Source: Armatimonadetes bacterium JP3_11
Lineage (GTDB): Bacteria; Armatimonadota; Fimbriimonadia; Fimbriimonadales; GBS-DC
Length of the DNA: 54,680 nucleotides
Assembly (NCBI GenBank): GCA_002254605.1
Contig: NKPV01000003.1
Coordinates: 1-54,680, forward strand
Direction of reading: 5' to 3'
The position numbers and the translations under genes were made by a program. How positions within the stretch are numbered: the stretch's first letter is position 1; every line of letters starts with the position of its first letter. Shown piece after piece: positions 11,396 to 21,019 of the stretch. Under the pieces are notes generated by a model, which saw nothing but the letters and a program-made list of their open reading frames with translations, was not told the DNA's origin and did not search any database.

Positions 11396-12613
11396 TTAGT
11401 GCGCCGCCTCCAGTAGACGCGGCTCGTTCTTGGGTACAAGGGCGCGCTTGAGCAAGTTGCCCAGCATCAAGTAAAACCAAATCCCACCCAAGCCCACGAA
11501 CGCCGCCACATCATAGAGACTGATGCTCAGCGTTTCGGACCACATCGGCTTAATCTGCCAGAAAATTTCCACGACGCGGATCGCCAACACAATGATCACA
11601 CCGACGAGCAGCTGTTTCGGTATCCACTTCGTGCGTGGCGCCATAAACCAGAAGAACGGGATGAAGAACTGGAATATCGGGATGAGGTACGCGATATACT
11701 GCCAGCCGCCCAGATTGCGCCGCAAATAGAACTGCGTGAACTCGTACAGGTTGCCCGAGTAGGTAATCAGCAGTTGTGAGAACGAGACATACGACCAGAA
11801 CACGCAGAGCGTGAACATAAAGTTGCCCCAGTCGCGGCGGTAGCCTTCATAGCCCTCGTGGTAGACGATGGGCTTATAGAGAGGCAGGTCGCGCCACGAG
11901 AGCACCATATACAGCGCGAGCGCGAGCATGTTTAGCCCGAAGCCCGCGATCATAATCACCGCATACATCGTGGAGAACCAGTGGGGCTGCAGCGACTGCC
12001 CCCAGTCGACCATCGCCAGGGTGAAAGTGATCATGAACACCACGATTCCGAACGCGGCGAAGCCCGAGCGTTGGCGCGAGAGGAACTCGGCTTTGACAGG
12101 GTCGCCGACCTCGTCTTCCTGTTTTGAGCCGTCCCAGAGCCGCTTGGCAAAGAATGCCCAAATCGCGATATAGATGACGGCAGCGATGGCGAAGCGCGTT
12201 TCGTTCAGCCACGGGCGCTTCGCCTGCAGCACAGGATCCGCAGCGACGACCTCTTTGTGTGTCCATTCAAAAATGTTGTGCGCTACGAACACATCATACA
12301 GAATCGGCAGCAGCGCCAACGCCATCAGGGGGAATATCAGCATCGCCGCCGATTCAAAAATGCGAATCAGCGGTAGTCCCCAGCGTCCTCGCACAGTGTG
12401 GAGCAGCAGGCTAAGCCCCAGCCCGCCCAGCGTCATGCCCATCCAATAGAAGAACGCGAGGTGGTAGCCTTGGAGAGCGAGCTTGGGGTTCGTCGCCAAG
12501 CCTGTCGCCCACACGGCTAAGCCCAGAATCCCCAGCCCCAGCGCGATGGGGCGTCCCCGCGTGATTCGCTGCCGAACTTCCTGTTCCGAGAGTGCCGTTG
12601 TTGTCGCTGCCAT
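11396..12613 (-). CDS. actF: ACIII quinol:cytochrome c oxidoreductase subunit ActF
   Basis: Multi-TM protein with the order expected for ACIII; FFYWMGMTLGGLGLSLLLHTVRGRWGLPLIRIFE, YVSFSQLLITYSGNLYEFTQFYLRRNLGGWQYIAYLIPIFQFFIPFFWF. Confidence 0.9.
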   Translation of the reverse strand: MAATTTALSEQEVRQRITRGRPIALGLGILGLAVWATGLATNPKLALQGYHLAFFYWMGMTLGGLGLSLLLHTVRGRWGLPLIRIFESAAMLIFPLMALALLPILYDVFVAHNIFEWTHKEVVAADPVLQAKRPWLNETRFAIAAVIYIAIWAFFAKRLWDGSKQEDEVGDPVKAEFLSRQRSGFAAFGIVVFMITFTLAMVDWGQSLQPHWFSTMYAVIMIAGFGLNMLALALYMVLSWRDLPLYKPIVYHEGYEGYRRDWGNFMFTLCVFWSYVSFSQLLITYSGNLYEFTQFYLRRNLGGWQYIAYLIPIFQFFIPFFWFMAPRTKWIPKQLLVGVIIVLAIRVVEIFWQIKPMWSETLSISLYDVAAFVGLGGIWFYLMLGNLLKRALVPKNEPRLLEAAH

Positions 12614-12615
12614 GC

Positions 12616-13293
12616 TTAGTTCTCCTGCGCAAGATTGCGTGGCTGACGCTCGCGTTTTGCCTGCTCCGCTTGCGCCAGCTTCTCGATATCCTCTGGAGCT
12701 AAATCTTTCAGGTTCGCGTTCTGGCTGAGTTGCAGCACGCGCACATAAGCCGCCACTGCCCAGAGTTCTTCATCGGTCATCCGCGAGCCATAGCCGTACA
12801 TAATGCCGAAGCCGTATTTACCCGAGCTGAAGAAGTAGCCTATCGGCTGCGTGAGGAGCTGCTCGCGCACCAGCGACGGTACGGGTCGAGGCCACTGCCC
12901 ACGCAAGGCGATCATGCCTTTGCCGTCGCCTGCGCGCCCGTGACACTGGGCACAGAAGATGTTATACTTCTCCTGTCCCTTGTTCAGAAACTCGCGCGTG
13001 AGCTTGACCTGCGGCGGTAGTTTCGTGAGCAGGTTGCCCTGCGAATCCTTGCCCGTAATGAACGGATCGTTCGGGTCTTGCAGTTTGCCTCGCGCGATGG
13101 TGTTTTCTGGCATCGGGCGCGAACCGTCGCCGTAAATCTTGCCATCGAAGCCCTTCACCGGGTCTGTGAGGGCATAAAATTCGCTATTCGCCTGTGCCTT
13201 AACTTTCTGCTGCACCCACATATCGGTGCGGCAGCCTGTGAGTACCAGCAAGCTCAGCGCCAGCAGTCCACCAAGCGCGTATCGTTTCATCAC
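12616..13293 (-). CDS. actE: ACIII mono-heme cytochrome c lipoprotein ActE
   Basis: Lipobox LTGC; single CAQCH heme motif; position between actD and actF. Confidence 0.88.
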   Translation of the reverse strand: MMKRYALGGLLALSLLVLTGCRTDMWVQQKVKAQANSEFYALTDPVKGFDGKIYGDGSRPMPENTIARGKLQDPNDPFITGKDSQGNLLTKLPPQVKLTREFLNKGQEKYNIFCAQCHGRAGDGKGMIALRGQWPRPVPSLVREQLLTQPIGYFFSSGKYGFGIMYGYGSRMTDEELWAVAAYVRVLQLSQNANLKDLAPEDIEKLAQAEQAKRERQPRNLAQEN

Positions 13294-13838
13294 TCGGGCA
13301 CCTCCGCGATGCTAATCGGGTTCAGCGACTGCAGAAACTCGTACACCTTATCGCGGTTGAAATTCGGGTCCTTGCTCTCGATGCAGACGAAGAAACGGTC
13401 GGTGCTGGCGCGAGCGAACTGGGGCACATTGAACACGGGGTGGTAGTAGGTGAGCATGCGGTTATAGATATGCGTGCCGAAGAACGCGCCGAACGCCGCC
13501 GCCAACACCATGCCCTCAAAAGTAATCGGGATGAAGTAAGGCCAGCTGAGCAGGTCACGCCCCGCCACATTCAGCGGATAGTCGACCAAGCTCGTCCATG
13601 CCTGCAGGCTGAACGCGCCGATGGCGCCGAGAAGCCCCATCGTGAACACCGTCCAGGGCACCTTGGCTTCTTTGACGCCCATCGCGGCGGTCAGCCCGTG
13701 GATGGGGAACGGCGTGTAGCAGTCGAAGTTGCGGTAGCCGGCATCGCGGGTGCGTCGCGCCGCCTCCAGCAGCTGGTCGGGCGTCTCAAACTCCGCCATG
13801 ATGCCGTAGAGCCGGGGAGCGGTCTCTGGGTGTGCCAT
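13290..13838 (-). CDS. actD: ACIII subunit ActD (DUF3341)
   Basis: YGIMAEFETPDQLLEAARRTRDAGYRNFDCYTPFPIHGL. Confidence 0.92.
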   Translation of the reverse strand: MAHPETAPRLYGIMAEFETPDQLLEAARRTRDAGYRNFDCYTPFPIHGLTAAMGVKEAKVPWTVFTMGLLGAIGAFSLQAWTSLVDYPLNVAGRDLLSWPYFIPITFEGMVLAAAFGAFFGTHIYNRMLTYYHPVFNVPQFARASTDRFFVCIESKDPNFNRDKVYEFLQSLNPISIAEVPE

Positions 13839-15274
13839 TACTGACCACCTCCTTGCGGGGCGGGTGCGGTGGGCTTGCTCTTATGGGTGTGTGCGCCGCC
13901 GTGCCCGTTATGCCCGTGATAGAGTTTGTACCAGAGCTCCTTCAACTCCGCCACCGCCAACATCGGGATAAATCGCGCGAACACGAACATCATCATAATG
14001 AAAAAGCCGATTGTGCCCAGATAGAGCCACCAGTCGTTAATCGTGGGAGTGTACATGCCCCACGCCGACGGGGTGAAGTCACGATGCAGGCTCATCACCA
14101 CAATCACGAACCGCTCGAACCACATCCCGATGTTCACGATAATCGAGATGATGAACAGCGCCAGCAAGTTCTGCCGAATCTTAGGCGACCAGAGCAGTTG
14201 GGGCACGATGCCATTGCAGAAAATCAGCGCCCAGTACGCCGCCCAGTACGGACCGAAGAATCGGTTCACCACCAAGAACTGCTCGAACTGGTTGCCACTG
14301 TACCAGCCGAAGAACATCTCGCACAGGTAGCCGTAGAACACTATCCAGCCCGTGGCGAGCATCACCTTTGCCATCCAGTCGATGTGGTTCATGGTGATGT
14401 AGTCTTGCAGTTTAGGATACAGGATGCGGAACGGGATGACGAGGGTGAGCACCATCGCGAACCCCGAGAAGATGGCGCCTGCGACAAAGTAAGGTGGGAA
14501 GATGGTGACATGCCAGCCTGGTACGATAGAAATCGCGAAGTCTAACGACACGATGGAGTGTACCGACAGTACCAGGGGTGTGGACAGCCCTGCCAGCAAC
14601 AGGTACGCCTGCTCCCAGCGCAGCCAGTGGATGGCGGAGTTGCGCCACCCCAGTGCAAAGATACCGTTCAGCACACGGGAAATTTGGCTCTTGGCGCGGT
14701 CGCGCATCTTCGCCAAGTCGGGGATCAGCCCCATGTACCAGAACAGCACGGAAACCGTGAAGTAGGTGGACACCGCCCACACATCCCACTCCAGCGGGCT
14801 GCGGAACTGGGGCCACATCGCCAGCCAGTTGGGGATGGGGAACAGCCAGTACGCCACCCAGGGTCGCCCCGTGTGGAACAGCGGGAAGATGCCTGCGCAC
14901 ATCACGGCGAAAATCGTCATCGCTTCCGCGAACCGGTTGATAGACATGCGCCAGGCTTGTCGCAGCAGGAGCAAAATCGCGGAGATGAGCGTCCCCGCGT
15001 GCCCAATACCGATCCACCAAACGAAGTTGATGATGGCGAATCCCCATGCGACGGGCTGATTGATGCCCCAGATTCCTAAGCCTACAGCTACCAGATACAC
15101 GAGCGCCATCAGCAACGCGAACGCGCCGATCAGCCCCAGCCCGAACATAATCGTCCACGCCATCGGGTGGCGCTCCATCGGGATGCTGGTAATCTGATCC
15201 GTGATGCGCTCGTAGGTCTGCTGCCCCTCAAATAGAGGGAACTCCTTGATTTCTGCCTTAATGGTCTGTTGCAT
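13838..15274 (-). CDS. actC: ACIII NrfD-like membrane subunit ActC
   Basis: NrfD/PsrC-like polytopic protein: WGINQPVAWGFAIINFVWWIGIGHAGTLISAILLLLRQAWR. Confidence 0.93.
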   Translation of the reverse strand: MQQTIKAEIKEFPLFEGQQTYERITDQITSIPMERHPMAWTIMFGLGLIGAFALLMALVYLVAVGLGIWGINQPVAWGFAIINFVWWIGIGHAGTLISAILLLLRQAWRMSINRFAEAMTIFAVMCAGIFPLFHTGRPWVAYWLFPIPNWLAMWPQFRSPLEWDVWAVSTYFTVSVLFWYMGLIPDLAKMRDRAKSQISRVLNGIFALGWRNSAIHWLRWEQAYLLLAGLSTPLVLSVHSIVSLDFAISIVPGWHVTIFPPYFVAGAIFSGFAMVLTLVIPFRILYPKLQDYITMNHIDWMAKVMLATGWIVFYGYLCEMFFGWYSGNQFEQFLVVNRFFGPYWAAYWALIFCNGIVPQLLWSPKIRQNLLALFIISIIVNIGMWFERFVIVVMSLHRDFTPSAWGMYTPTINDWWLYLGTIGFFIMMMFVFARFIPMLAVAELKELWYKLYHGHNGHGGAHTHKSKPTAPAPQGGGQ

Positions 15275-18200
15275 GGCTTGCCTCCGCGCCGCTCAGTTCT
15301 GGATTCGGATTGTCGATTTTGGCGAGGTAAGTGGTTCGTGGTCGGGCGTTCAGCTCGCCCAGAATTGTGAAGTTATGCGGCTGTTGTCGCATCTGATGCA
15401 CGCGGCTCTGGGGATCGTTCAGATCGCCGAACACGATTGCTTGGGTGGGGCACGCTTGCTGACACGCCGTAACCACTTCGCCATCGCGAATGCGTCGGTT
15501 CTCGCGCTTGGCTAAGATGCGCGCCTTGCTAATCCGCTGCACGCAGTAGGTGCACTTCTCCATCACACCGCGCCCGCGCACCGTGACATCGGGGTTTTGC
15601 AGCAGGTGCAGCACAGGCGACTTCATGTAGCTGTAGCGATAGTAGTTGAAGCGTCGCACCTTGTACGGGCAGTTGTTGGAGCAGTAGCGTGTGCCCACGC
15701 AGCGGTTATAAACCATCGCGTTCAGCCCCTCGTGATCGTGTACGGTTGCCGCCACAGGACACACCAGCTCACACGGGGCGTTCTCACACTGCATACAGGG
15801 GATGGGCATCTGGTACACGCGCGGGTTCTCTGCTTTGCCCTTGAAGTAGCGGTCGATGCGCAGCCACAGCATTTCGCGCCCGCGCATCACCTCTTCCTTG
15901 CCCACGACGGGGATGTTGTTCTCCGCTTGGCAAGCCGTGACACACGCGCTACAACCCGTGCAGACGGTGGGGTCAATCACCATCGCCCATGCGTAGCGAT
16001 AGTTGTCGGGGTTCTCGTAGCGGTCATAAGTCCACCGCTCCGGATACATCGTCGGATGTTTCCACTCGTAGCCCTTGCGGTGCGACTTGTTTTTCAGCTC
16101 CGGGTCCTGCTTGAACTCCTCCAGCAGCCCAGTTAGAATGATAGGACGATGTTGCGTGCTGTCTAAATGGATGTCCCCTTTCTGGCGCGTGTCGATAAGG
16201 TGATGCTCTTCGGTGCGCGCTACGGGATACCGCTCGGCTTGCGGGACGACCTCCACGCCGGTACGAATCCAGGGCGAATCCGAGGTGCGTAGCAGGTAGG
16301 CGTTGAACCCGGCGCCAGAACCTTTTTCGCCGGCGCGGGTGCGCCCATAGCCCAGATGGAGCGTGATGCAGTCGTCGGCGTGTCCTGGAATCGGGTACGC
16401 CGCCACGCGCATCGCCTGCCCGTTCACGCTGAGCGTCACAATCGGCGCGTCGCCTTTCACAAACGAGGCGTCCTCAAAGAACGCCCAAGTGCCCTTGCGG
16501 CGCAGTCCAAGCGCCTCAAAGGTCTTGAGGCTCATGTAAGCGAGGTTGTCCCAGCACACGCGCGTGACGGGCTTGGGCAGTTCTTGGAGCCATGCGTTGT
16601 TGGCGAACCGTCCGTCGTACACGGTGGGGTCGGGCGCAAAGCGCAGTTCGTAGGTCTTGACGCTCGCTTGTACGGGGGCAAGTTCGTAGATTGGCGCTTG
16701 CACAATAAGCGGCGTCTGCTTCAGCGCAACCTGCGTGACGGGCTTCGCGGTGCGGGGCAGCACGCCGTCATGCACGCCTTTGCGCCACACGGCGTCGAAC
16801 TGCGCGTCGGGCGCCAGCTTCGCCTGCTTCCAATAGTCCTGTACTAACTTGAAGGTCTCACCCGGCGCGCCGTTGAGTTGCGCCATCACCTCCAACGCGC
16901 TGCGCGTGTTGGGATAGAGCGGGAAAATCAATGGTTGCTGAATGGTGACCGTGCCGTCGAACGCGCGCACATCGCCCCATGTCTCAAATGGGTGGCTTTC
17001 GGGCAAGTGCCACACGCACAGCGCAGCGGTCTCATCCACATACATCCCGTGATGGACGCTGAACGGCACTTTCGGGATGAGGTCTTTGAAGTTCAAGTCG
17101 GCGGGGGCATTGTAGGCGGGGTTCACGCCGCCCAGCATAATCAGCACTTCCACCGCGTTGTTTTTCAGGTCGTCGGCGAGCTGCTTGATGTCTTGCATGT
17201 GCAGCACGGGCTTCTCTTCGGGGGGCGCGGTGAACACGACCGTCTTACCCAAGTTGCCCAGGTGCGCGTTGATGGCGTGGGCGATGGCGTGGACGGCGGG
17301 TGGCTGTGCCTCGCCGACGATTACAAGGCTCTCGCCCCGATGCGCCGCCAAGTCGCCTGCCGCGACTTGCGCCCATTTCTGCTCGGTCTCGGTCAGCTCG
17401 CCCTCAACGGTTGCCTGTACTGGCGCTCCAAGCAGTCGGGCAATCTCGTACAGCAGGCGTGCGATCTTGCTGGAGCGGATAGGCAGATGCTCATCCGCTG
17501 TCATGCCTGTCACCGTGAACATCGGCTCCGCGACATAGAGGCGGTTCATTTCGGTCTGCCCTGCGCGGATGCGTCTGCCGTCGGCGAACTCACGGGCATA
17601 GCGCACGGCGCCTGGCTCGGTATACAGAAAATCGCTGTCCAGCGCGACAATGACCTTCGCGTTGCGCAGGCGATAGATGGGGTTGAGCCACTCGCCGAAC
17701 GCGAGCCGTGCGCCTTCGTACACATTGTCGCGATTCACAGGCTCATATTGGTACCACTTCGCCTGCGGATAGGTCTGCAGGAACTTCTGAATCTGCGCAG
17801 CGAGCGATGGGGAAACCACACGCCCCGTGAGGATTCGGATGCCTGCGCCGCCTTTGGCGGCTTGCTGTCCCAGCGCGTTTTGCACATCGGCTTCAAACGC
17901 TCGCCAAGTTTCGGGGCGTCCAAAACGCAGCACAGTCTGCGAGCGGTCAGGGTCATAGAGGTCTAAGATTTGGGCTTGCGTGATGGCGTCGGTCGCGCCG
18001 AGGCTGGTCGGGTGGTCGGGGTTACCTTCCAGTTTGACGGGGCGCCCTTCGTACACGCGCCCCAGCACGCCAATCGCGTAGCCGTTGGTCAGCACCGCCG
18101 TCGCGTAGTAGTTCGAGACGCCCACCGTGCGGTCGGTCGGCGTCTTGGGACGCGAGATGACAGGACCCTGCGGCTTATAGCCGCACGCCGAGAGCCCCGC

Positions 18201-18386
18201 CAGCGCCATCGACGCGCCCATGAGCTTCAGAAACTGCCGACGGCTCACGAAGTCGCCCAGCGGCGCCGCCTGGCTCGGAAACTCCCGCTTCAGAATCTCC
18301 TCAAACTCAGGCGATTGCTCTAACTCGCTCAGGCTCCGCCAAAACTGTTCGCCTGCGCCTTGAGTCTCCTTGCGTGTCGCTTCCAT
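15258..18386 (-). CDS. actB: ACIII iron-sulfur / molybdopterin-like subunit ActB
   Basis: FWRSLSELEQSPEF N-terminal motif, Tat-like SRRQFLKLMGASMALAGLSAC, and Fe-S motifs CTGCSACVTACQ, CMQCENAPCELVCP, CVGTRYCSNNCP, CTYC...CQQACP. Confidence 0.95.
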   Translation of the reverse strand: MEATRKETQGAGEQFWRSLSELEQSPEFEEILKREFPSQAAPLGDFVSRRQFLKLMGASMALAGLSACGYKPQGPVISRPKTPTDRTVGVSNYYATAVLTNGYAIGVLGRVYEGRPVKLEGNPDHPTSLGATDAITQAQILDLYDPDRSQTVLRFGRPETWRAFEADVQNALGQQAAKGGAGIRILTGRVVSPSLAAQIQKFLQTYPQAKWYQYEPVNRDNVYEGARLAFGEWLNPIYRLRNAKVIVALDSDFLYTEPGAVRYAREFADGRRIRAGQTEMNRLYVAEPMFTVTGMTADEHLPIRSSKIARLLYEIARLLGAPVQATVEGELTETEQKWAQVAAGDLAAHRGESLVIVGEAQPPAVHAIAHAINAHLGNLGKTVVFTAPPEEKPVLHMQDIKQLADDLKNNAVEVLIMLGGVNPAYNAPADLNFKDLIPKVPFSVHHGMYVDETAALCVWHLPESHPFETWGDVRAFDGTVTIQQPLIFPLYPNTRSALEVMAQLNGAPGETFKLVQDYWKQAKLAPDAQFDAVWRKGVHDGVLPRTAKPVTQVALKQTPLIVQAPIYELAPVQASVKTYELRFAPDPTVYDGRFANNAWLQELPKPVTRVCWDNLAYMSLKTFEALGLRRKGTWAFFEDASFVKGDAPIVTLSVNGQAMRVAAYPIPGHADDCITLHLGYGRTRAGEKGSGAGFNAYLLRTSDSPWIRTGVEVVPQAERYPVARTEEHHLIDTRQKGDIHLDSTQHRPIILTGLLEEFKQDPELKNKSHRKGYEWKHPTMYPERWTYDRYENPDNYRYAWAMVIDPTVCTGCSACVTACQAENNIPVVGKEEVMRGREMLWLRIDRYFKGKAENPRVYQMPIPCMQCENAPCELVCPVAATVHDHEGLNAMVYNRCVGTRYCSNNCPYKVRRFNYYRYSYMKSPVLHLLQNPDVTVRGRGVMEKCTYCVQRISKARILAKRENRRIRDGEVVTACQQACPTQAIVFGDLNDPQSRVHQMRQQPHNFTILGELNARPRTTYLAKIDNPNPELSGAEASHATDH

Positions 18387-18395
18387 CGCTCCTCC

Positions 18396-19121
18396 TTACC
18401 GATGGCAAATCGAGCAGTCGCTCAACTGCTCCTTGTGGATGTTGTAATGCTTCACCAGCAACTTGCCCAACTCCAACTGGTTGCGCGGAATGTTGTTCGG
18501 GTCATAGGGGATGCCATACTTATCTAACATCGCCTTCATCTCTTCTTGGGTGCGCGGGGTCTTGTAGTACATGTTAAAAACTTCCTCTTTGGGGCGAATG
18601 TTTTTCTCGGGGTTGCGGTGGCAGTCCAAGCACCACTGCATCGAGAAGTATTGCGATTTATGTGTCAGGTGCATCTTCTCGATGCCGCCGTGGCACGAGG
18701 CGCAACTGATGCCTTTGTTCACATGGGCGCTGTGGTCAAAATAGACGAAGTCGGGCAGATTGTTCACTTTGTTCCACACGAGGGGGGTGTTGTTATTGTA
18801 GCTATCACGCACGGGCTGCAACAAGGGGCTATTCGTCCAGATTTGCGAGTGGCAGGTCATACACACTTCTGTGGAGGGGACGCCTGCGTGCGCCGACTGC
18901 GTCACAGACCAGTGGCAGTACCGACAGTCGATGCCCAGCTCCTCGTAGTGGTGTTTATGGCTGAACGGCACGGGCTGGTCGGGCGGTTCGCCAACTTTCG
19001 TCCACCACGGCGAGCGCGTAATCGCCGAGCCTCCGACCGCCAAGCCGACTATCGCCAGCAAGCCGCCTACCACAGCCACGCGGGCTAATGTATTATGATG
19101 ACGCCGAAATACCTGTGCCAT
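18396..19121 (-). CDS. actA: ACIII pentaheme cytochrome c ActA
   Basis: Five CxxCH motifs (CRYCH, CMTCH, CASCH, CLDCH, CSICH). ATG at 19121 follows GAGGTGA; the track's GTG start (19130) lies inside that SD. Confidence 0.93.
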   Translation of the reverse strand: MAQVFRRHHNTLARVAVVGGLLAIVGLAVGGSAITRSPWWTKVGEPPDQPVPFSHKHHYEELGIDCRYCHWSVTQSAHAGVPSTEVCMTCHSQIWTNSPLLQPVRDSYNNNTPLVWNKVNNLPDFVYFDHSAHVNKGISCASCHGGIEKMHLTHKSQYFSMQWCLDCHRNPEKNIRPKEEVFNMYYKTPRTQEEMKAMLDKYGIPYDPNNIPRNQLELGKLLVKHYNIHKEQLSDCSICHR

Positions 19122-19316
19122 AACGGTCACCTCGTACGATTAGCGTACCCTCCGCTAGGAGAACTGATTCCTCCTGCCGAAGAACGCTTGTGATAAATTG
19201 CACAAACTTAGCCACGCTAAGCATTTTCTTCATAGCGAATCGCTTTCGGGAAGACTTGCGTAGGAGATCAGGCTTCGTCGCTCGTATCCCCTGCGCAAGT
19301 CCTCCAACGACGCTAT

Positions 19317-19346
19317 ATAATACCTAATTATCGGGCGTGTTGTCAA
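19317..19346 (-). promoter_or_regulatory. Sigma-70-type promoter for the ACIII-caa3 operon
   Basis: Reverse strand TTGACA (19346-19341), 18-nt spacer, TATTAT (19322-19317). Confidence 0.75.
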
Positions 19347-19409
19347 GGGATTCAAGAGGGCAGATTGTGAATGATTTCACGGAAATGGGAGCTGATTGGA
19401 AGAGCGCCC

Positions 19410-19730
19410 CTAAGCCCTTCTGAACAACGCCCAGAGCATCGCCACGAATGTAATCGCGCTGAGAATCATCGTAATTCCGCCCGGCATCCATTTGCCGGTA
19501 GTGAAGAATCGGTAGGCGAAGAACACAGCCAGCGCCAACGCCACCCCTGCGCCCAAGCCGAAGCCTGCCGTGGGGTTGCGAAAGCTTAGCCCGAAGCCCA
19601 ACAGCAGCAACGCCGCCGCAATCAGACCGTTGACCAATGAGACCACACTCTGTGCCTGTGTGTAGCCCATGACGCCGCCCGCAGCAATAATAATCGCATA
19701 CAGCAGTAGCACCACTTGGAATGCATTCAT
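19410..19730 (-). CDS. TMEM14-like small membrane protein
   Basis: MNAFQVVLLLYAIIIAAGGVMGYTQAQSVVSLVNGLIAAALLLLGF...GKWMPGGITMILSA; ATGA overlap with the argD stop; SD AGGAGGTG. The track start at 20000 is too long. Confidence 0.7.
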   Translation of the reverse strand: MNAFQVVLLLYAIIIAAGGVMGYTQAQSVVSLVNGLIAAALLLLGFGLSFRNPTAGFGLGAGVALALAVFFAYRFFTTGKWMPGGITMILSAITFVAMLWALFRRA

Positions 19731-20935
19731 ACCGACACCTCCTGAAACACTGCAGCGAGAACTTCGATGGACTCGTCGACATCGCTTTGGGTAATCACCA
19801 GTGGGGGCACGATGCGCAGCACCGTGTCGCTGACGGCGTTGAGGATGAGGCGTCGCGCCAACGCTTTTTGGAACACAGTTCGCGCTACGGGGTGCGTCAG
19901 TTCCACCCCAACCATTAGCCCGCGCCCACGTACTTCGCAAATCGGCGCACCATGTGATTGCAAGGCACGCAGGCGTCCCTGCAGATACGCCCCGACACAA
20001 GCAGCGTTCTCCAGCAGGTTCTCTTGTTCTATGATTTCGATCACGGCGAGCGCGGCGCTACAGGCAAGCGGATTGCCGCCGTAGGTCGTACCGTGTTCAC
20101 CCGCCTGCAGCACTTCGGTCGCGACGCCCCGCATCAAACACGCCCCCACTGGGAACCCACCGCCCAAACCCTTCGCCACCGCGACCACATCGGGCAAGAC
20201 GCCTGCATGCTGATAGGCGAACCACTTCCCTGTGCGCCCGAAGCCCGCTTGCACCTCGTCGACAATCAAGAGGGCATTATACCGATCGCATAAGTGGCGT
20301 GCTTCCTGCAGATACTCGTCGTGGATAGGATGGATACCGCCTTCGCCCTGAATCGGCTCCAGTAGGATAGCAGCGGTGCGTTCGCTGAAGGCGTCGCGCA
20401 GCGCGTGCAGGTCATTACGAGGCAAGGCGCGAAAACCAGGGAGCAGCGGTTTGAAGGGCTCCTGATACTTCGCTTGCATCGTCGCTGAGAGGGCGCCCAT
20501 CGTGCGTCCGTGAAAACTGCCTTCCAGCGTGAGGATTTCATAGTCAGGCGTCTTTTTGACGGCATTGGCGAACTTACGGGCGATTTTGATGCCCAGTTCG
20601 CACGCTTCTGCGCCGCTGTTGCAGAAAAATGCCTTTTCCATGCCAGACAGGGCGCACAAGCGTTGAGCCAGGCGCGCCTGCGGCTCGGTCAGGAAAAAGT
20701 TGCTAGTGTGCATCAATGTGCCCGCCTGCTCGCAGATACGCTGCACTAAGTGGGGATGGCAGTGCCCCACACTACACACGGCGATCCCCGCGAGAAAGTC
20801 TAAATAGGCGTTGCCCTGATCGTCGTAGAGCCGCGCCCCCGCGCCGCGCACGAACACGATGGGCTGCCGCCGATACACGGGCAAGACATAACGCTGGTCT
20901 AACTCCGCTACCGTCTCATACAAAGGCGTCGCCAT
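19727..20935 (-). CDS. argD: Acetylornithine aminotransferase family (class III)
   Basis: YLDFLAGIAVCSVGHCHP, EGSFHGRTMGALSAT, LLIVDEVQAGFGRTGKWFAYQH, AKGLGGGFPVGA. Confidence 0.9.
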   Translation of the reverse strand: MATPLYETVAELDQRYVLPVYRRQPIVFVRGAGARLYDDQGNAYLDFLAGIAVCSVGHCHPHLVQRICEQAGTLMHTSNFFLTEPQARLAQRLCALSGMEKAFFCNSGAEACELGIKIARKFANAVKKTPDYEILTLEGSFHGRTMGALSATMQAKYQEPFKPLLPGFRALPRNDLHALRDAFSERTAAILLEPIQGEGGIHPIHDEYLQEARHLCDRYNALLIVDEVQAGFGRTGKWFAYQHAGVLPDVVAVAKGLGGGFPVGACLMRGVATEVLQAGEHGTTYGGNPLACSAALAVIEIIEQENLLENAACVGAYLQGRLRALQSHGAPICEVRGRGLMVGVELTHPVARTVFQKALARRLILNAVSDTVLRIVPPLVITQSDVDESIEVLAAVFQEVSV

Positions 20936-21019
20936 ACCCTGCGAGTATACCTGATAGGGGAGGTACGGAGCGAGTGCGAACACAGAATGCCCTTAAGAAA
21001 AGGAGACCCGCCAAGTCGC

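Noticed and set aside
15258-18386. Possible formate dehydrogenase or other active Mo enzyme
   Set aside because: Gene order, the N-terminal WRSLSEL motif and the actA-F context identify ACIII ActB, whose molybdopterin-like domain is not known to bind Mo.
20936-20983. N-terminal extension of ArgD (MFALAPYLPYQVYSQG)
   Set aside because: MATPLYETVAELDQRYVLPVYRRQP at 20935 is the natural family start.
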